Assembly (NCBI RefSeq): GCF_002964705.1
Contig: NZ_PQCD01000022.1
Span: 1 to 64,000, forward strand
Direction of reading: 5' to 3'
From: Pseudoalteromonas sp. T1lg75
GTDB lineage: Bacteria > Pseudomonadota > Gammaproteobacteria > Enterobacterales > Alteromonadaceae
Length of the DNA stretch: 64,000 nucleotides
Part shown: in pieces, positions 36,306 to 46,181 of the stretch
Layout: each line of letters opens with the position of its first letter
Numbering within the stretch: position 1 is the first letter of the stretch
Program-made: the position numbers and the translations under genes
Notes under the pieces: model-generated
What the model saw: the letters and a program-made list of their open reading frames with translations, nothing else
The model's database searches: none
Told to the model about the DNA's origin: nothing

Positions 36306-37673
36306 ATGTTGACTAAACCTACCCTCATTGCAGCAGCATTCTGTGGTTTATTTGCCACCACTGCAGTACAGGCTAAAATTTCGCCGGAGCAGGCGGCTCG
36401 CTTAGGCGCGGATCTGACGCCAATTGGCGCCGTAAAGGCGGGTAACGAAGATGGCTCCATTCCAGAATGGAATGGCGGTATCACCGAAGTGCCGGCAAAC
36501 TACAAGCCAGGCATGCACCACCCGGATCCGTTTGCCGCAGATCAGGTGTTGTACACCATAGATAAATCAAATCTGGAGCAGTACAAGAGCCTGTTAAGCC
36601 CTGGTCAGATAGCCTTGTTTGAAGCCTATCCTGATACCTTTAAGATGCAGGTGTACCCAACTCGTCGTAGTGCCTCTTATCCGCAGTCCTTCTACGATGC
36701 AACGAAAAAGTACGCCACCCAGGCCGAGTTGATCGAAGGCGGCAACGGTATTAAGAATACCGCTATTGGTATTCCATTCCCAATACCCTCAAATGGCCTT
36801 GAGGCTATTTGGAACCACCTGCTGCGCTATCGTGGTCAGTCGATTTCGCGTTTTGGTGGTCAGGCAATGCCTACCGCTTCCGGTGCCTATAACCTGATCG
36901 GTTTCGACGAGCAGCTACTGATTAAATACGCCGATAACGATGCCACGCCAGAGCAATTGGAAGAGTCTAATATCCTCTTCAAATTTAAGCAGCGTGTTAC
37001 CGAGCCGGCACGTCTTGCAGGCACCGCCTTGTTGGTGCATGAAACCATGGACCAAATTCTGACGCCACGTCAGGCATGGACTTACAATACGGGTCAGCGC
37101 CGTGTACGTCGCGCGCCTAATGTAGCTTATGATGCTCCGGGAACAGCGTCGGATAACCTGCGTACTACCGATGACTTCGATATGTTCAACGGCTCACCAA
37201 ACCGTTACAACTGGGAGCTAAAGGGTAAACAAGAGTTGTTGATCCCTTACAACAGCTACAAGCTGCACAGCGACTCACTCAGCTATGATGACATCATCAA
37301 ACCGGGTCACGTAAATCCAGAGCATGTACGCTACGAAAAGCACCGTGTATGGGTTGTAGAAGCAACATTGAAAGAGGGTACACGCCATACCTATAAAAAA
37401 CGTACCTTCTACATTGACGAAGACAGCTGGCAGATCTCGGTTGCCGACTTGTACGACAATCGCGACCAACTTTACCGTGTCGCTATGGCCCATGGTCTAA
37501 ACTATTACGAAGTGCCAACTCAATGGAGTACGCTTGAGGTTTACCATGATCTTAACTCGCGTCGTTACCTGGCCATTGGCCTAGATAACCAAGAAGAGAT
37601 GTATGACTTCTCACAGTCGTTCAATGACAACGAGTTTACATCTAACGCCCTTCGTCGCGAAGGCCGTCGTTAA
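36306..37673 (+). CDS. DUF1329 periplasmic/outer-membrane-associated protein
   Basis: The 455-residue protein has a signal peptide cleaved after TTAVQA (about residue 23). It shows the DUF1329 features: AARLGADLTPIGAVKAGNEDG near the start, where an IPEWNGG motif follows, and RRVRRAPNVAYD in the middle. The fold is related to LolA/LolB-type lipid carriers, which supports a role in moving lipid-like molecules through the periplasm. It starts 12 bp after the DUF1302 gene and is certainly co-transcribed with it. A perfect 11-bp hairpin follows it. Confidence 0.88.
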   Translation: MLTKPTLIAAAFCGLFATTAVQAKISPEQAARLGADLTPIGAVKAGNEDGSIPEWNGGITEVPANYKPGMHHPDPFAADQVLYTIDKSNLEQYKSLLSPGQIALFEAYPDTFKMQVYPTRRSASYPQSFYDATKKYATQAELIEGGNGIKNTAIGIPFPIPSNGLEAIWNHLLRYRGQSISRFGGQAMPTASGAYNLIGFDEQLLIKYADNDATPEQLEESNILFKFKQRVTEPARLAGTALLVHETMDQILTPRQAWTYNTGQRRVRRAPNVAYDAPGTASDNLRTTDDFDMFNGSPNRYNWELKGKQELLIPYNSYKLHSDSLSYDDIIKPGHVNPEHVRYEKHRVWVVEATLKEGTRHTYKKRTFYIDEDSWQISVADLYDNRDQLYRVAMAHGLNYYEVPTQWSTLEVYHDLNSRRYLAIGLDNQEEMYDFSQSFNDNEFTSNALRREGRR

Positions 37674-37685
37674 TCCTCGCACTTC

Positions 37686-37711
37686 GCTAGGCTCACTTCT
37701 GTGAGCCTAGC
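37686..37711 (+). terminator. perfect hairpin between DUF1329 and YCF48-like genes
   Basis: GCTAGGCTCAC and GTGAGCCTAGC form an 11-bp stem with a TTCT loop, 13 bp after the DUF1329 stop. Only TTCTTG follows, so it is more likely an attenuator or mRNA-stabilising 3' structure than a strong terminator. Confidence 0.6.
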
Positions 37712-37747
37712 TTCTTGATTCAATCTCTCTTTTGGGCGCAAATTTAT

Positions 37748-38746
37748 ATGAAGTACTTGCTTAGTTGGGCAACGTTGCTTTTGTCGCTGCACAGTGTGGC
37801 TCAAACAACACCTCAGCCCGCTTATCATGCCGAGCAGGCGACGCAAACGCTTTTCACCGATATCACCGCCACCGACGAGCGGGTCGTTGCCGTTGGTCAA
37901 CATGGCACCATAGTTATCAGTGATGATACTCAGCAATGGCACCAAGCGCAGTCTCCGGTCGATGTATTGCTAACCTCAGTCTATTTTATCGATAACAACA
38001 AAGGCTGGGCCTGTGGTCACGACGCCACCATTTTAAATACCCAAGATGGCGGCCAAAGTTGGCAGATTCAGCAGTTTTTACCCCAGCTTGATAAGCCCTG
38101 TTTGGACATCACCTTTATGGATGCGAAACAGGGCATAGCCGTGGGAGCATATGGCATGTATTTTGTCACCGAGGACGGTGGCCAAAGTTGGCAGAAGCGA
38201 TTCCTTGATACTCTGTTATTTGCCGAGGACCGCGATTACTTAAACGACCTTAAGGCCGAAGACCCGGAGGGGTATGAAATAGAAACCGCTTCAATTTTGC
38301 CGCACTTTAACCGTATTGCCAGCACCAGTAAGGGCTTATATATAGTCGGTGAAATGGGATTGATTGCGCACAGCGCTGATGGCGGCCAAAACTGGCAGCG
38401 TGAAGAAGAAATTTATCATGGTTCCTTTTTCGACATCACCGAAATGGCTGGCAACCTGTATGTCGCGGGATTACGTGGTAATGCATTTCGTTACAGCGAT
38501 GAAGGCGGTTGGGAACAATTGATGGCCAACGAGCAAGCAACCATGAACAGCATAATGACAACGGCCGATGAGCAGTTATACATATTCGCTAATTCGGCGG
38601 TGATCTATCACCTTGATGACGCCAGCGGCACGCAACTGCAAAGTGAGCAACTCAGCGATGGTAAGGCTATCTTGAACGGTGTGCTGTTCAAGGACAAATT
38701 GATATTGGCCACTGAAGCCGGGATCCAAAGCAAGGAGTTTAACTAA
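37748..38746 (+). CDS. YCF48/HCF136-like beta-propeller protein
   Basis: The 332-residue exported protein has ATG 37748 followed by a signal peptide (MKYLLSWATLLLSLHSVAQT). It contains repeated BNR/YCF48 blades with the pattern GWACGHDATILNTQDGGQSW, GIAVGAYGMYFVTEDGGQSW and LIAHSADGGQNW. HCF136 proteins assist photosystem II assembly in plants; the bacterial homologues beside MMPL pumps have an unknown, probably periplasmic scaffolding role. An upstream TTG at 37715 would bury the signal peptide and is rejected. It lies 2 bp before the MMPL gene. Confidence 0.85.
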   Translation: MKYLLSWATLLLSLHSVAQTTPQPAYHAEQATQTLFTDITATDERVVAVGQHGTIVISDDTQQWHQAQSPVDVLLTSVYFIDNNKGWACGHDATILNTQDGGQSWQIQQFLPQLDKPCLDITFMDAKQGIAVGAYGMYFVTEDGGQSWQKRFLDTLLFAEDRDYLNDLKAEDPEGYEIETASILPHFNRIASTSKGLYIVGEMGLIAHSADGGQNWQREEEIYHGSFFDITEMAGNLYVAGLRGNAFRYSDEGGWEQLMANEQATMNSIMTTADEQLYIFANSAVIYHLDDASGTQLQSEQLSDGKAILNGVLFKDKLILATEAGIQSKEFN

Positions 38747-38748
38747 TC

Positions 38749-41067
38749 ATGCATATTATAGTGGAAGCATTAGAACGCAGCTTATTCCGCCATCGCATGT
38801 GGGTGATAGCGGCCTTTGCTCTGGCCACCGTGGCCCTGGCTTTTCAAGCTACCCAGCTTAAGCTCGATGCGTCATTTAATAAGAACATTCCCCTTAACCA
38901 CGAATATATGAAGGTGTACACCAAACATGAAAAGCAGTTTGGTGGCGCCAACAGTATTTTAATTTCGGTCTGTGACGCCGAGGGTGACATCTTTAATGAA
39001 GAATTTTTCACTCAGTTAAAGTCGGTGCACGATCAGCTTTACTTTATTCCTGGCGTGAATAGGCCTTTAGTTAACTCCATCTTCTCACCAAGCGCACGCT
39101 TTGTTGAGGTGGTTGAAGACGGCTTTAGCGGCGGCCCAATCATTCCCGCCAATTTTCGCCCGGACGAGCGTGGCTTAGCTCGGGTTAAAGAGAATATCGA
39201 AAAGGCCAAGGTAGTAGGGCGCATGATTGCCTCCGACTATTCCTGTGCCATGGTCAGCGCTCAATTGATGGAGTTTGACCCGCAAACAGGTGAAAAGCTT
39301 GATACCTTGGCCATCGCCGAACAGCTAGAGAGCAAAATTCGCGATGATTTGAGTACTGACAAGGTCAGCATCCATATTATCGGTTTTGCGAAAATGGCCG
39401 GTGATATTGCCAATGGCGCCAAAGACGTGCTCTTGTTCTTTGCTATTGCCATAGTGATCACCTTTATTATGGTGTGGTTATTCTGTAAGAGCTTTAAGCT
39501 TACCCTTTTGCCCATTGTCTGCTCTTTTATTGCCGTGGTCTGGCAACTTGGTTTGCTCTCGACACTGGGTTTTGGCCTCGACCCCATGTCAATTTTGGTG
39601 CCGTTTTTGGTGTTTGCCATCGGCGTCAGCCACGGCGTGCAAATGATCAACGATATCGCCAAAAAAGTACAACTGGGCAGTAGTGCTAAAAATGCCGCAG
39701 AGTCCAGCTTTAAGGCCCTGATGATCCCAGGTGGCATCGCCTTGCTATCGGACACAGTGGGCTTCTTGACTCTGCTTGCCATCGATATCGGCATTATTCG
39801 CGAGCTGGCGATCACTGCGAGTTTGGGCGTGGCGGTGATCATCTTCACCAACCTGGTCTTGTTACCCGTGGTTGCGTCCTATTTAGAAGTGAAGAAGTTG
39901 CGAGTGCTTTCCGCGGACAACAGAAACAAGGATGCTTTGTTTAAGGTCCGTGAGTTACTGGTTTGCGCCACCGATAGAAAATATGCGGCCATCATATTGG
40001 TGTGCACGGCCTTGCTGTTTGCTTTTGGTTTTTGGCAATCGCAGAAAATGCACATAGGCGACCTGCACGCAGGTGCGCCAGCGCTGCATGAGGATGCACG
40101 TTATAACCAGGATACCTTCTTGATCTCCGACAGATACGAGATCTCCTCGGATATCCTTAAGGTGATAGTGGAAGCCTATCCAGCGGCCTGTACCGAACAT
40201 GATGTGATGGAACGTATTCGCCAATTCCAATGGCGTATTGAAAACGTCCCCGGGGTGCAAAGCAGTGTGTCTCTTGCCAGCGTGGCGCAAGCGGTGAACG
40301 CCGGTTACAACGAAGGCAACTTAAAATGGCAAACCCTGCCGCGTAATACCGCTTCACTGGTGCAGGCGTCATCGCGTGTTGAAACCAGCTCAGGCCTGCT
40401 CAATGGCGATTGCTCGGTGATGCCGGTGATCATCTTTATGGCAGACCATAAAGCACAAAGCATCGATAGTGTGGTAGCTGCGGTGAAGGAAGTGGGCGCC
40501 GAGTTTGGCACCGATAAATTGAAATTCCGTTTGGCTTCTGGGCCAATCGGCGTAATGGCCGCCACCAATGAGTCGGTATCGGCGGCGCAAACACCTATGA
40601 TGCTGTATGTATACGGCGCGGTTATTGCCTTGTGTCTGGTCAGCTTCCGCTCGTTGCGCGCAACCATTGCCGTGGTGTTGCCATTGTATATCGTCTCGAC
40701 CTTGGCTCAGGCCTTGATGGTGGCCTTGGAAATCGGTCTGACGGTGTCAACCCTGCCGGTGATTGCCTTAGGTGTGGGCATAGGTGTCGATTACGGCATT
40801 TATATCCTATCCTCTAAGATGATCCAGCTCAACCAAGGGGTCAGCTTAAGCCAGGCTTATCGTAATGCCTTGGTCGAACGGGGCAGTGCGGTACTATTTA
40901 CCGGTATCACGTTAGCGGTGGGTGTGAGCACCTGGATTTTCTCGGCACTGAAGTTTCAGGTCGATATGGGCATCTTGTTGACCTTTATGTTCCTGGTGAA
41001 CATGATTGGTGCATTGCTCATAATTCCAGCAATCAGTGCTTTCCTGTGGTCGGACCAGAAAAAATAA
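38749..41067 (+). CDS. MMPL-family RND transporter
   Basis: The 772-residue inner-membrane protein has the two-fold RND/MMPL architecture. TM1 is at about 18-35, a periplasmic domain to about 220 and five helices to about 375. TM7 is near 415, a second periplasmic domain follows, then five helices to the end. The second half has LGVGIGVDYGIYILSSKM, the acidic proton-relay motif of MMPL proteins; the first has FLVFAIGVSHGVQMIND. Relatives export lipids, hopanoids or other hydrophobic compounds. As last gene of the DUF1302/DUF1329/YCF48 cluster it is the probable energy-coupled pump. The cargo is unknown. Confidence 0.9.
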   Translation: MHIIVEALERSLFRHRMWVIAAFALATVALAFQATQLKLDASFNKNIPLNHEYMKVYTKHEKQFGGANSILISVCDAEGDIFNEEFFTQLKSVHDQLYFIPGVNRPLVNSIFSPSARFVEVVEDGFSGGPIIPANFRPDERGLARVKENIEKAKVVGRMIASDYSCAMVSAQLMEFDPQTGEKLDTLAIAEQLESKIRDDLSTDKVSIHIIGFAKMAGDIANGAKDVLLFFAIAIVITFIMVWLFCKSFKLTLLPIVCSFIAVVWQLGLLSTLGFGLDPMSILVPFLVFAIGVSHGVQMINDIAKKVQLGSSAKNAAESSFKALMIPGGIALLSDTVGFLTLLAIDIGIIRELAITASLGVAVIIFTNLVLLPVVASYLEVKKLRVLSADNRNKDALFKVRELLVCATDRKYAAIILVCTALLFAFGFWQSQKMHIGDLHAGAPALHEDARYNQDTFLISDRYEISSDILKVIVEAYPAACTEHDVMERIRQFQWRIENVPGVQSSVSLASVAQAVNAGYNEGNLKWQTLPRNTASLVQASSRVETSSGLLNGDCSVMPVIIFMADHKAQSIDSVVAAVKEVGAEFGTDKLKFRLASGPIGVMAATNESVSAAQTPMMLYVYGAVIALCLVSFRSLRATIAVVLPLYIVSTLAQALMVALEIGLTVSTLPVIALGVGIGVDYGIYILSSKMIQLNQGVSLSQAYRNALVERGSAVLFTGITLAVGVSTWIFSALKFQVDMGILLTFMFLVNMIGALLIIPAISAFLWSDQKK

Positions 41068-41085
41068 TGTGAATGTGTGTTAACG

Positions 41086-41109
41086 GAAATGGCCGGGAAC
41101 GGCCATTTC
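41086..41109 (+). terminator. terminator after the MMPL gene
   Basis: GAAATGGCCG pairs with CGGCCATTTC (10 bp) around a GGAA tetraloop, followed by a T/A-rich stretch. Confidence 0.8.
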
Positions 41110-41265
41110 TATCTATATTTTGTGAATAGTTAGCCAAGACGCTGAAATCATTGGTCTGATTTCAACGAAAAGGCTGTTTATTAGCTGTAAAAGCGTTAGA
41201 ATTTAGCCCGACTCCACGCTATTCAGTCACCCGTTCACAAGGCGGTATAGATTAAGGAACACACA

Positions 41266-44200
41266 ATGACACAAAATGACGGTCACGCTAGCGTTATTCT
41301 GAATAACGTCAGCAAGCTTATTAAGAGCAAAGTTAATCCAGACAAGGTGTCACTGGTCGACAAATTCGCCCACGCGTTATACAGCAATATGTCGGCTGAG
41401 GACCTAGTACACAGAAATGACAGTGACCTCTACGGGGCCGCACTTAGCCTTTGGAATTCCCTAGAAGGAAACCTGGGCGATGAGGCGGTGATCCGTGTAA
41501 TTAACCCTGAAGTAGCAAAACACGGTTGGCAATCCTCTCACACCATCGTTGAAATCATCGCTAAGGACATGCCATTTTTGGTGGACTCGGTGCGCATGTC
41601 ACTGAACCGTGCCAACATCGCATCACACCTGTTGTTACATACGCCGTTAAAAATTCAGCGCGATAACGATGGCGCCATCATCAATCTTTCGAACCTAAAA
41701 GCCGAGCAAGAGTCGAACTCGACGAAAACCGTGTTCTTTATTGAGATTGACCGTCAAACCGACGAAGCCGAAATTAACGCTTTCAAAGCAGAGCTTGAGT
41801 CGGTACTCAACGATGTAAGGCTTGCAGTCGAAGACTGGCAGCCTATTCGTAGCAAGTTGCTCGAAGTGATCAAAGACCTACCTAAGCGTCCTAACAATGT
41901 GGATGAGGTTGACCTCAACGAAACCATGGAGTTTCTAGAGTGGCTGGCAAGCGACAACTTTACCTTCATGGGTTACCGTCAATACCAACTGACTCCGGTA
42001 AAAGGCGACCACCAGTTGAAGGGTGTAGAAGGCACCAGCCTGGGTCTGATGAAGAACTCGGACGAAGGCCAGATCCGTTTACTATCGACCATGCCGGAAA
42101 CAGCTCGTAAAGAAGCACGCAGTAACAACTTATTGGTATTAACTAAAACCAACTCGGTTTCTCGTGTTCACCGTCCGGCGCACACCGATTACATCGGTAT
42201 CAAGCGTTTTGATAAAGACGGTAACGTGGTCGGTGAAGACCGCTTTATCGGTTTGTTCTCGTCAAGCTTCTATAATAACAGCGCTGCCGATGTGCCGGTG
42301 TTGAAGTCGAAGATCCGCCGCGTCCTGGAAATGAGTGATTTCGCTGTGGGTACACACGCCTATAAAGCGGTGCTGAATATCCTTGAAACCTATCCCCGTG
42401 ATGAGCTGGTTCAAGCACGTGAAAGTGAGCTGCTTGATGTGGCCATGGGCGTATTGCATATCCAAGAGCGTGATATGTGTCGCCTGTTTGTGCGCAAAGA
42501 CACCTATGGTCGTTTCTTCTCGTGCATGGTGTATGTACCGCGTGAGCGTTATAACACTGCGCTGCGCCGTGAAACCCAGCAAATTCTTGCGGAAGCCTTT
42601 GGCTCGAACGACAAAGTGGCCTTTACCACTTACTTCTCAGAATCAAACCTTGCTCGTACCCACTACATAGTGCGCGTGCAAGAAGACAACGTAGATTACG
42701 ACGTGAAAGAAATCGAAAGCAATTTAGTAGAAGCGGCCCGCACTTGGGAAGACAAACTGCAATCGGCCTTACTTGGTAACAACGGCGAAGCCCGTGGTAA
42801 TGAACTCAACCGCAAATACGCCAACGCGTTTGCCAGCGCCTATAAAGATCAGGTATTGCCGAGCGCTGCCGTGGTTGATATTGAAAAGTTAGAGCTACTT
42901 GATGACGACAACAAGCTGGAAATGCTGTTTTACCGTCCGCAAGAAGAAGTGAGCTCAAACATAGTGCGTTTATCTTTGTTCCACAAAGACGAACCAATCC
43001 ACCTATCTGACGTGATGCCGATGTTGGAAAACTTTGGTCTGCGCGTTATCGGTGAAACGCCCTACGCGGTGAAAACTTCCGACGGCCAGGTAAATTGGAT
43101 CATGGACTTCTCAATGTTGCTAAGCAGCAAAGAAGTGGCTGATTTTGACAAGGTATCAGCACGTTTCCAAAAAGCCCTAACGGACGTATGGAACAATCGC
43201 CTGGAAGACGATGGTTTTAACCGCTTGGTATTGGTTGGCGGCCTAACGGGTCGTGAAGCCTCAATCCTGCGCGCTTATGCCAAGTATATGCGTCAAATCG
43301 GTGTGACTTTCTCGCAAAGTTACATTGAAAGCACCTTTGCCAACTATCCGGACATCGCCACGCAGATCGTTAAACTGTTTGCCAAGAAGTTCTCGGTTAA
43401 GGCTCCAGGCACAGACAAGGCGCTAGAAAAGCTGGCTGCACAAATTTATGAAGCCCTTGAAAACGTTGCCAACCTGGATGATGACCGCATCATTCGTTTG
43501 TACGTTGATATGATCAAGGCAACATTGCGCACCAACTATTATCAGAAAGCAGACGATGGCCTGTTTAAGTCGTACATCTCATTCAAGGTCAAACCAAGCC
43601 TGCTCCCGGATGTACCACTGCCGCTGCCTGCGTTTGAAATCTTTGTTTATTCACCGCGCGTAGAAGGTGTGCACCTACGTGGTGGTAAGGTTGCCCGTGG
43701 TGGTCTACGTTGGTCAGACCGTCGTGAAGACTTCCGTACCGAGGTACTGGGCCTGGTTAAGGCGCAGCAGGTTAAGAATACGGTTATCGTTCCTGTGGGC
43801 TCTAAAGGCGGTTTCGTTTGTAAGCAGCTTCCTAGCGAGCGCGAAGCCTTCTTCAAAGAAGGACAAGAGTGCTACAAGATCTTCATCCGCGGTTTACTTG
43901 ATATCACCGACAACATTGTTCATGGCGAAATCAAAGCGCCTGACAATGTAACTCGTCATGACGAAGATGACCCGTACCTGGTTGTAGCCGCCGATAAGGG
44001 CACCGCGACCTTCTCAGATATCGCCAACGGTATCGCTCAAGAGTACGGTTTCTGGCTAGGCGATGCCTTTGCCTCGGGTGGCTCTATCGGTTACGACCAC
44101 AAGAAGATGGGCATCACGGCTAAAGGTGCGTGGGAGTCTGTTAAGCGTCACTTCCGTGAAATCGGTATTGACTGCCAGAACACTGACTTTACCGCCATTG

Positions 44201-46104
44201 CCATCGGCGACATGGCTGGTGACGTATTCGGTAACGGTATGTTGCTTTCTAAGCACACCCGTTTACAAGCGGCATTTAACCATATGCACATCTTTATCGA
44301 CCCGAATCCGGATGCGGCCACGTCGTGGGAAGAGCGCAAGCGTTTATTCGAGCTGCCGCGTTCAAGCTGGGAAGATTACAACAGCGACTTGATCTCACAA
44401 GGCGGTGGTATCTTTAATCGTAGTGCCAAGTCAATCACCTTGACTCCTGAGATCAAGAAGATGATTGGCACTAAGAAAGCGGCGATGACGCCAAACGAGC
44501 TGATCAAAGCACTACTGATGATGCCGGTAGACCTACTGTGGAACGGCGGTATTGGTACCTACATCAAGGCTAAGTCAGAAACCGACACAGACGTGGGCGA
44601 CCGTGCCAACGACGCACTGCGCATTAACGGCGGCGAGCTGGGTGCGAAAATCTTCGGTGAAGGCGGTAACCTAGGTGCCACGCAACTGGGTCGTATCGAG
44701 TTTGCGGCCAAAGGTGGTCGTATCAACACCGACTTTATCGACAACGTGGGCGGTGTAGCCTGTTCGGATAACGAAGTTAACATCAAGATCTTGCTTAACT
44801 CTTTAGTGGGTGAAGGCGATCTGACCAAGAAGCAGCGTGATGAATTGCTCTATGCGATGACGGATGAAGTATCTGAGTTGGTACTGAAAGACTGTTACCG
44901 TCAAACGCAGACCATTTCTGTGACGCAATCTAAAGGCACATCAACGCTTAAAGAGAAGATCCGCTTTATCCACGCCCTTGAAAAAGAAGGCAAGCTGGAT
45001 CGCGTTATCGAATTCTTACCGAGCGATGAAGAGCTGGCAGAGCGCGCTGCGGCAGGTAAAGACCTGACCCGTCCAGAGCTATCTGTGTTGGTGTCGTACG
45101 CGAAAATGGTGCTTAAAGAAACACTGGTAACAGACGAAGTATCGGAAAATCCATACTACCGTCAGCTATTGGTGCAATCATTCCCTGTGCCACTACGTGA
45201 GCGCTTTAATGCAGCCATGGATAACCACCCGCTGCGCAGTGAAATCATTGCCACCAAGTTGGCCAACAACATTGTCAATGACATGGGCCTTAACTTCATG
45301 GTGCGCATGCACGAAGAAACCGGTGCTTCGGATGCCGAAATCGCCCTGTGTTACAGCATGGCTCGTGAAATCTTCGCCTTGCCGACGACCTGGAGCGAGA
45401 TCAGTGCATTAGACAACCAGGTTGATGCGGCGGTACAAACAGAGATGTTGTATCAGCTTCGTCGTACCGTACGTCGTGCTACACGTTGGTTCCTGCGTCA
45501 TCGCAATAAAGCCTTGACCATTGAGCAGAGCATCGAACACTTTGCCCCTTGCTTTAAAGATCTAACCGACAATCTGCACAGCTACATGGTGAGCACAGAG
45601 AGCGAGCAGATCCGTAAAAATGCAACGGCCCTGGCTGACAAAGGTGTACCGGCGCAGCTGGCAATGCGTATCGTATCGCTTTCAAGCCTGTTCTCAGCAA
45701 TGGATCTGGCGGAAGTGGCGACACAAAGCAAACGTTCAACGGCGATCGTTTCGAGCACTTACTTCAAGTTGGGTGCGCGTATGGGCCTACACTGGTTCCT
45801 TACACAGATCACCAATCAGCCGGTACAAAACCACTGGCAAGCGCTTGCCCGTGCCTCTTACCGTGAAGAGTTGGATTGGCAGCAGCGTACCCTAACCGAT
45901 GTGGTACTACGCAGCTTCGATGACAAGGAACAGGATGTTGATGCCCAAATCGACGCCTGGATGGATGAGCATGAAGCCTTATTGCACCGCTGGCAGCAGA
46001 TGCTAAGCGAATTCAAGACCTCACAAAGTCATGATTTTGCGAAGTTCTCCGTCGCGCTGCGTGAGTTGATGTTACTTGCACATAACTGTGATCAACGTAA
46101 CTAA
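41266..46104 (+). CDS. gdhB: NAD-specific glutamate dehydrogenase, large (180-kDa) class
   Basis: The 1612-residue enzyme oxidises glutamate to 2-oxoglutarate and ammonia with NAD+, a catabolic role. Its length fits the 1600-residue bacterial class found in Pseudomonas, Shewanella and Streptomyces. The N-terminal 700 residues hold ACT-like regulatory domains. The catalytic GDH core begins near 780 with RGGLRWSDRREDFRTEVLGL and the lysine-containing VPVGSKGGFV. The nucleotide-binding part has GDMAGDVFGNGML and GEGGNLGATQLGR. The C-terminal 400 residues are helical. It is monocistronic, with terminators on both sides. The symbol is used loosely, since naming varies among species. Confidence 0.95.
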   Translation: MTQNDGHASVILNNVSKLIKSKVNPDKVSLVDKFAHALYSNMSAEDLVHRNDSDLYGAALSLWNSLEGNLGDEAVIRVINPEVAKHGWQSSHTIVEIIAKDMPFLVDSVRMSLNRANIASHLLLHTPLKIQRDNDGAIINLSNLKAEQESNSTKTVFFIEIDRQTDEAEINAFKAELESVLNDVRLAVEDWQPIRSKLLEVIKDLPKRPNNVDEVDLNETMEFLEWLASDNFTFMGYRQYQLTPVKGDHQLKGVEGTSLGLMKNSDEGQIRLLSTMPETARKEARSNNLLVLTKTNSVSRVHRPAHTDYIGIKRFDKDGNVVGEDRFIGLFSSSFYNNSAADVPVLKSKIRRVLEMSDFAVGTHAYKAVLNILETYPRDELVQARESELLDVAMGVLHIQERDMCRLFVRKDTYGRFFSCMVYVPRERYNTALRRETQQILAEAFGSNDKVAFTTYFSESNLARTHYIVRVQEDNVDYDVKEIESNLVEAARTWEDKLQSALLGNNGEARGNELNRKYANAFASAYKDQVLPSAAVVDIEKLELLDDDNKLEMLFYRPQEEVSSNIVRLSLFHKDEPIHLSDVMPMLENFGLRVIGETPYAVKTSDGQVNWIMDFSMLLSSKEVADFDKVSARFQKALTDVWNNRLEDDGFNRLVLVGGLTGREASILRAYAKYMRQIGVTFSQSYIESTFANYPDIATQIVKLFAKKFSVKAPGTDKALEKLAAQIYEALENVANLDDDRIIRLYVDMIKATLRTNYYQKADDGLFKSYISFKVKPSLLPDVPLPLPAFEIFVYSPRVEGVHLRGGKVARGGLRWSDRREDFRTEVLGLVKAQQVKNTVIVPVGSKGGFVCKQLPSEREAFFKEGQECYKIFIRGLLDITDNIVHGEIKAPDNVTRHDEDDPYLVVAADKGTATFSDIANGIAQEYGFWLGDAFASGGSIGYDHKKMGITAKGAWESVKRHFREIGIDCQNTDFTAIAIGDMAGDVFGNGMLLSKHTRLQAAFNHMHIFIDPNPDAATSWEERKRLFELPRSSWEDYNSDLISQGGGIFNRSAKSITLTPEIKKMIGTKKAAMTPNELIKALLMMPVDLLWNGGIGTYIKAKSETDTDVGDRANDALRINGGELGAKIFGEGGNLGATQLGRIEFAAKGGRINTDFIDNVGGVACSDNEVNIKILLNSLVGEGDLTKKQRDELLYAMTDEVSELVLKDCYRQTQTISVTQSKGTSTLKEKIRFIHALEKEGKLDRVIEFLPSDEELAERAAAGKDLTRPELSVLVSYAKMVLKETLVTDEVSENPYYRQLLVQSFPVPLRERFNAAMDNHPLRSEIIATKLANNIVNDMGLNFMVRMHEETGASDAEIALCYSMAREIFALPTTWSEISALDNQVDAAVQTEMLYQLRRTVRRATRWFLRHRNKALTIEQSIEHFAPCFKDLTDNLHSYMVSTESEQIRKNATALADKGVPAQLAMRIVSLSSLFSAMDLAEVATQSKRSTAIVSSTYFKLGARMGLHWFLTQITNQPVQNHWQALARASYREELDWQQRTLTDVVLRSFDDKEQDVDAQIDAWMDEHEALLHRWQQMLSEFKTSQSHDFAKFSVALRELMLLAHNCDQRN

Positions 46105-46136
46105 GCTCTCTGTTAATAAGCAGTAAAACTCTGTAG

Positions 46137-46169
46137 AATACCCCAGCTTTTGGCTGGGGTATTTTTTTT
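46137..46169 (+). terminator. terminator between NAD-GDH and pyrD
   Basis: AATACCCCAGC (46137-46147) pairs with GCTGGGGTATT (46153-46163), followed by eight T. Confidence 0.93.
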
Positions 46170-46181
46170 CTAGGGGGATCC

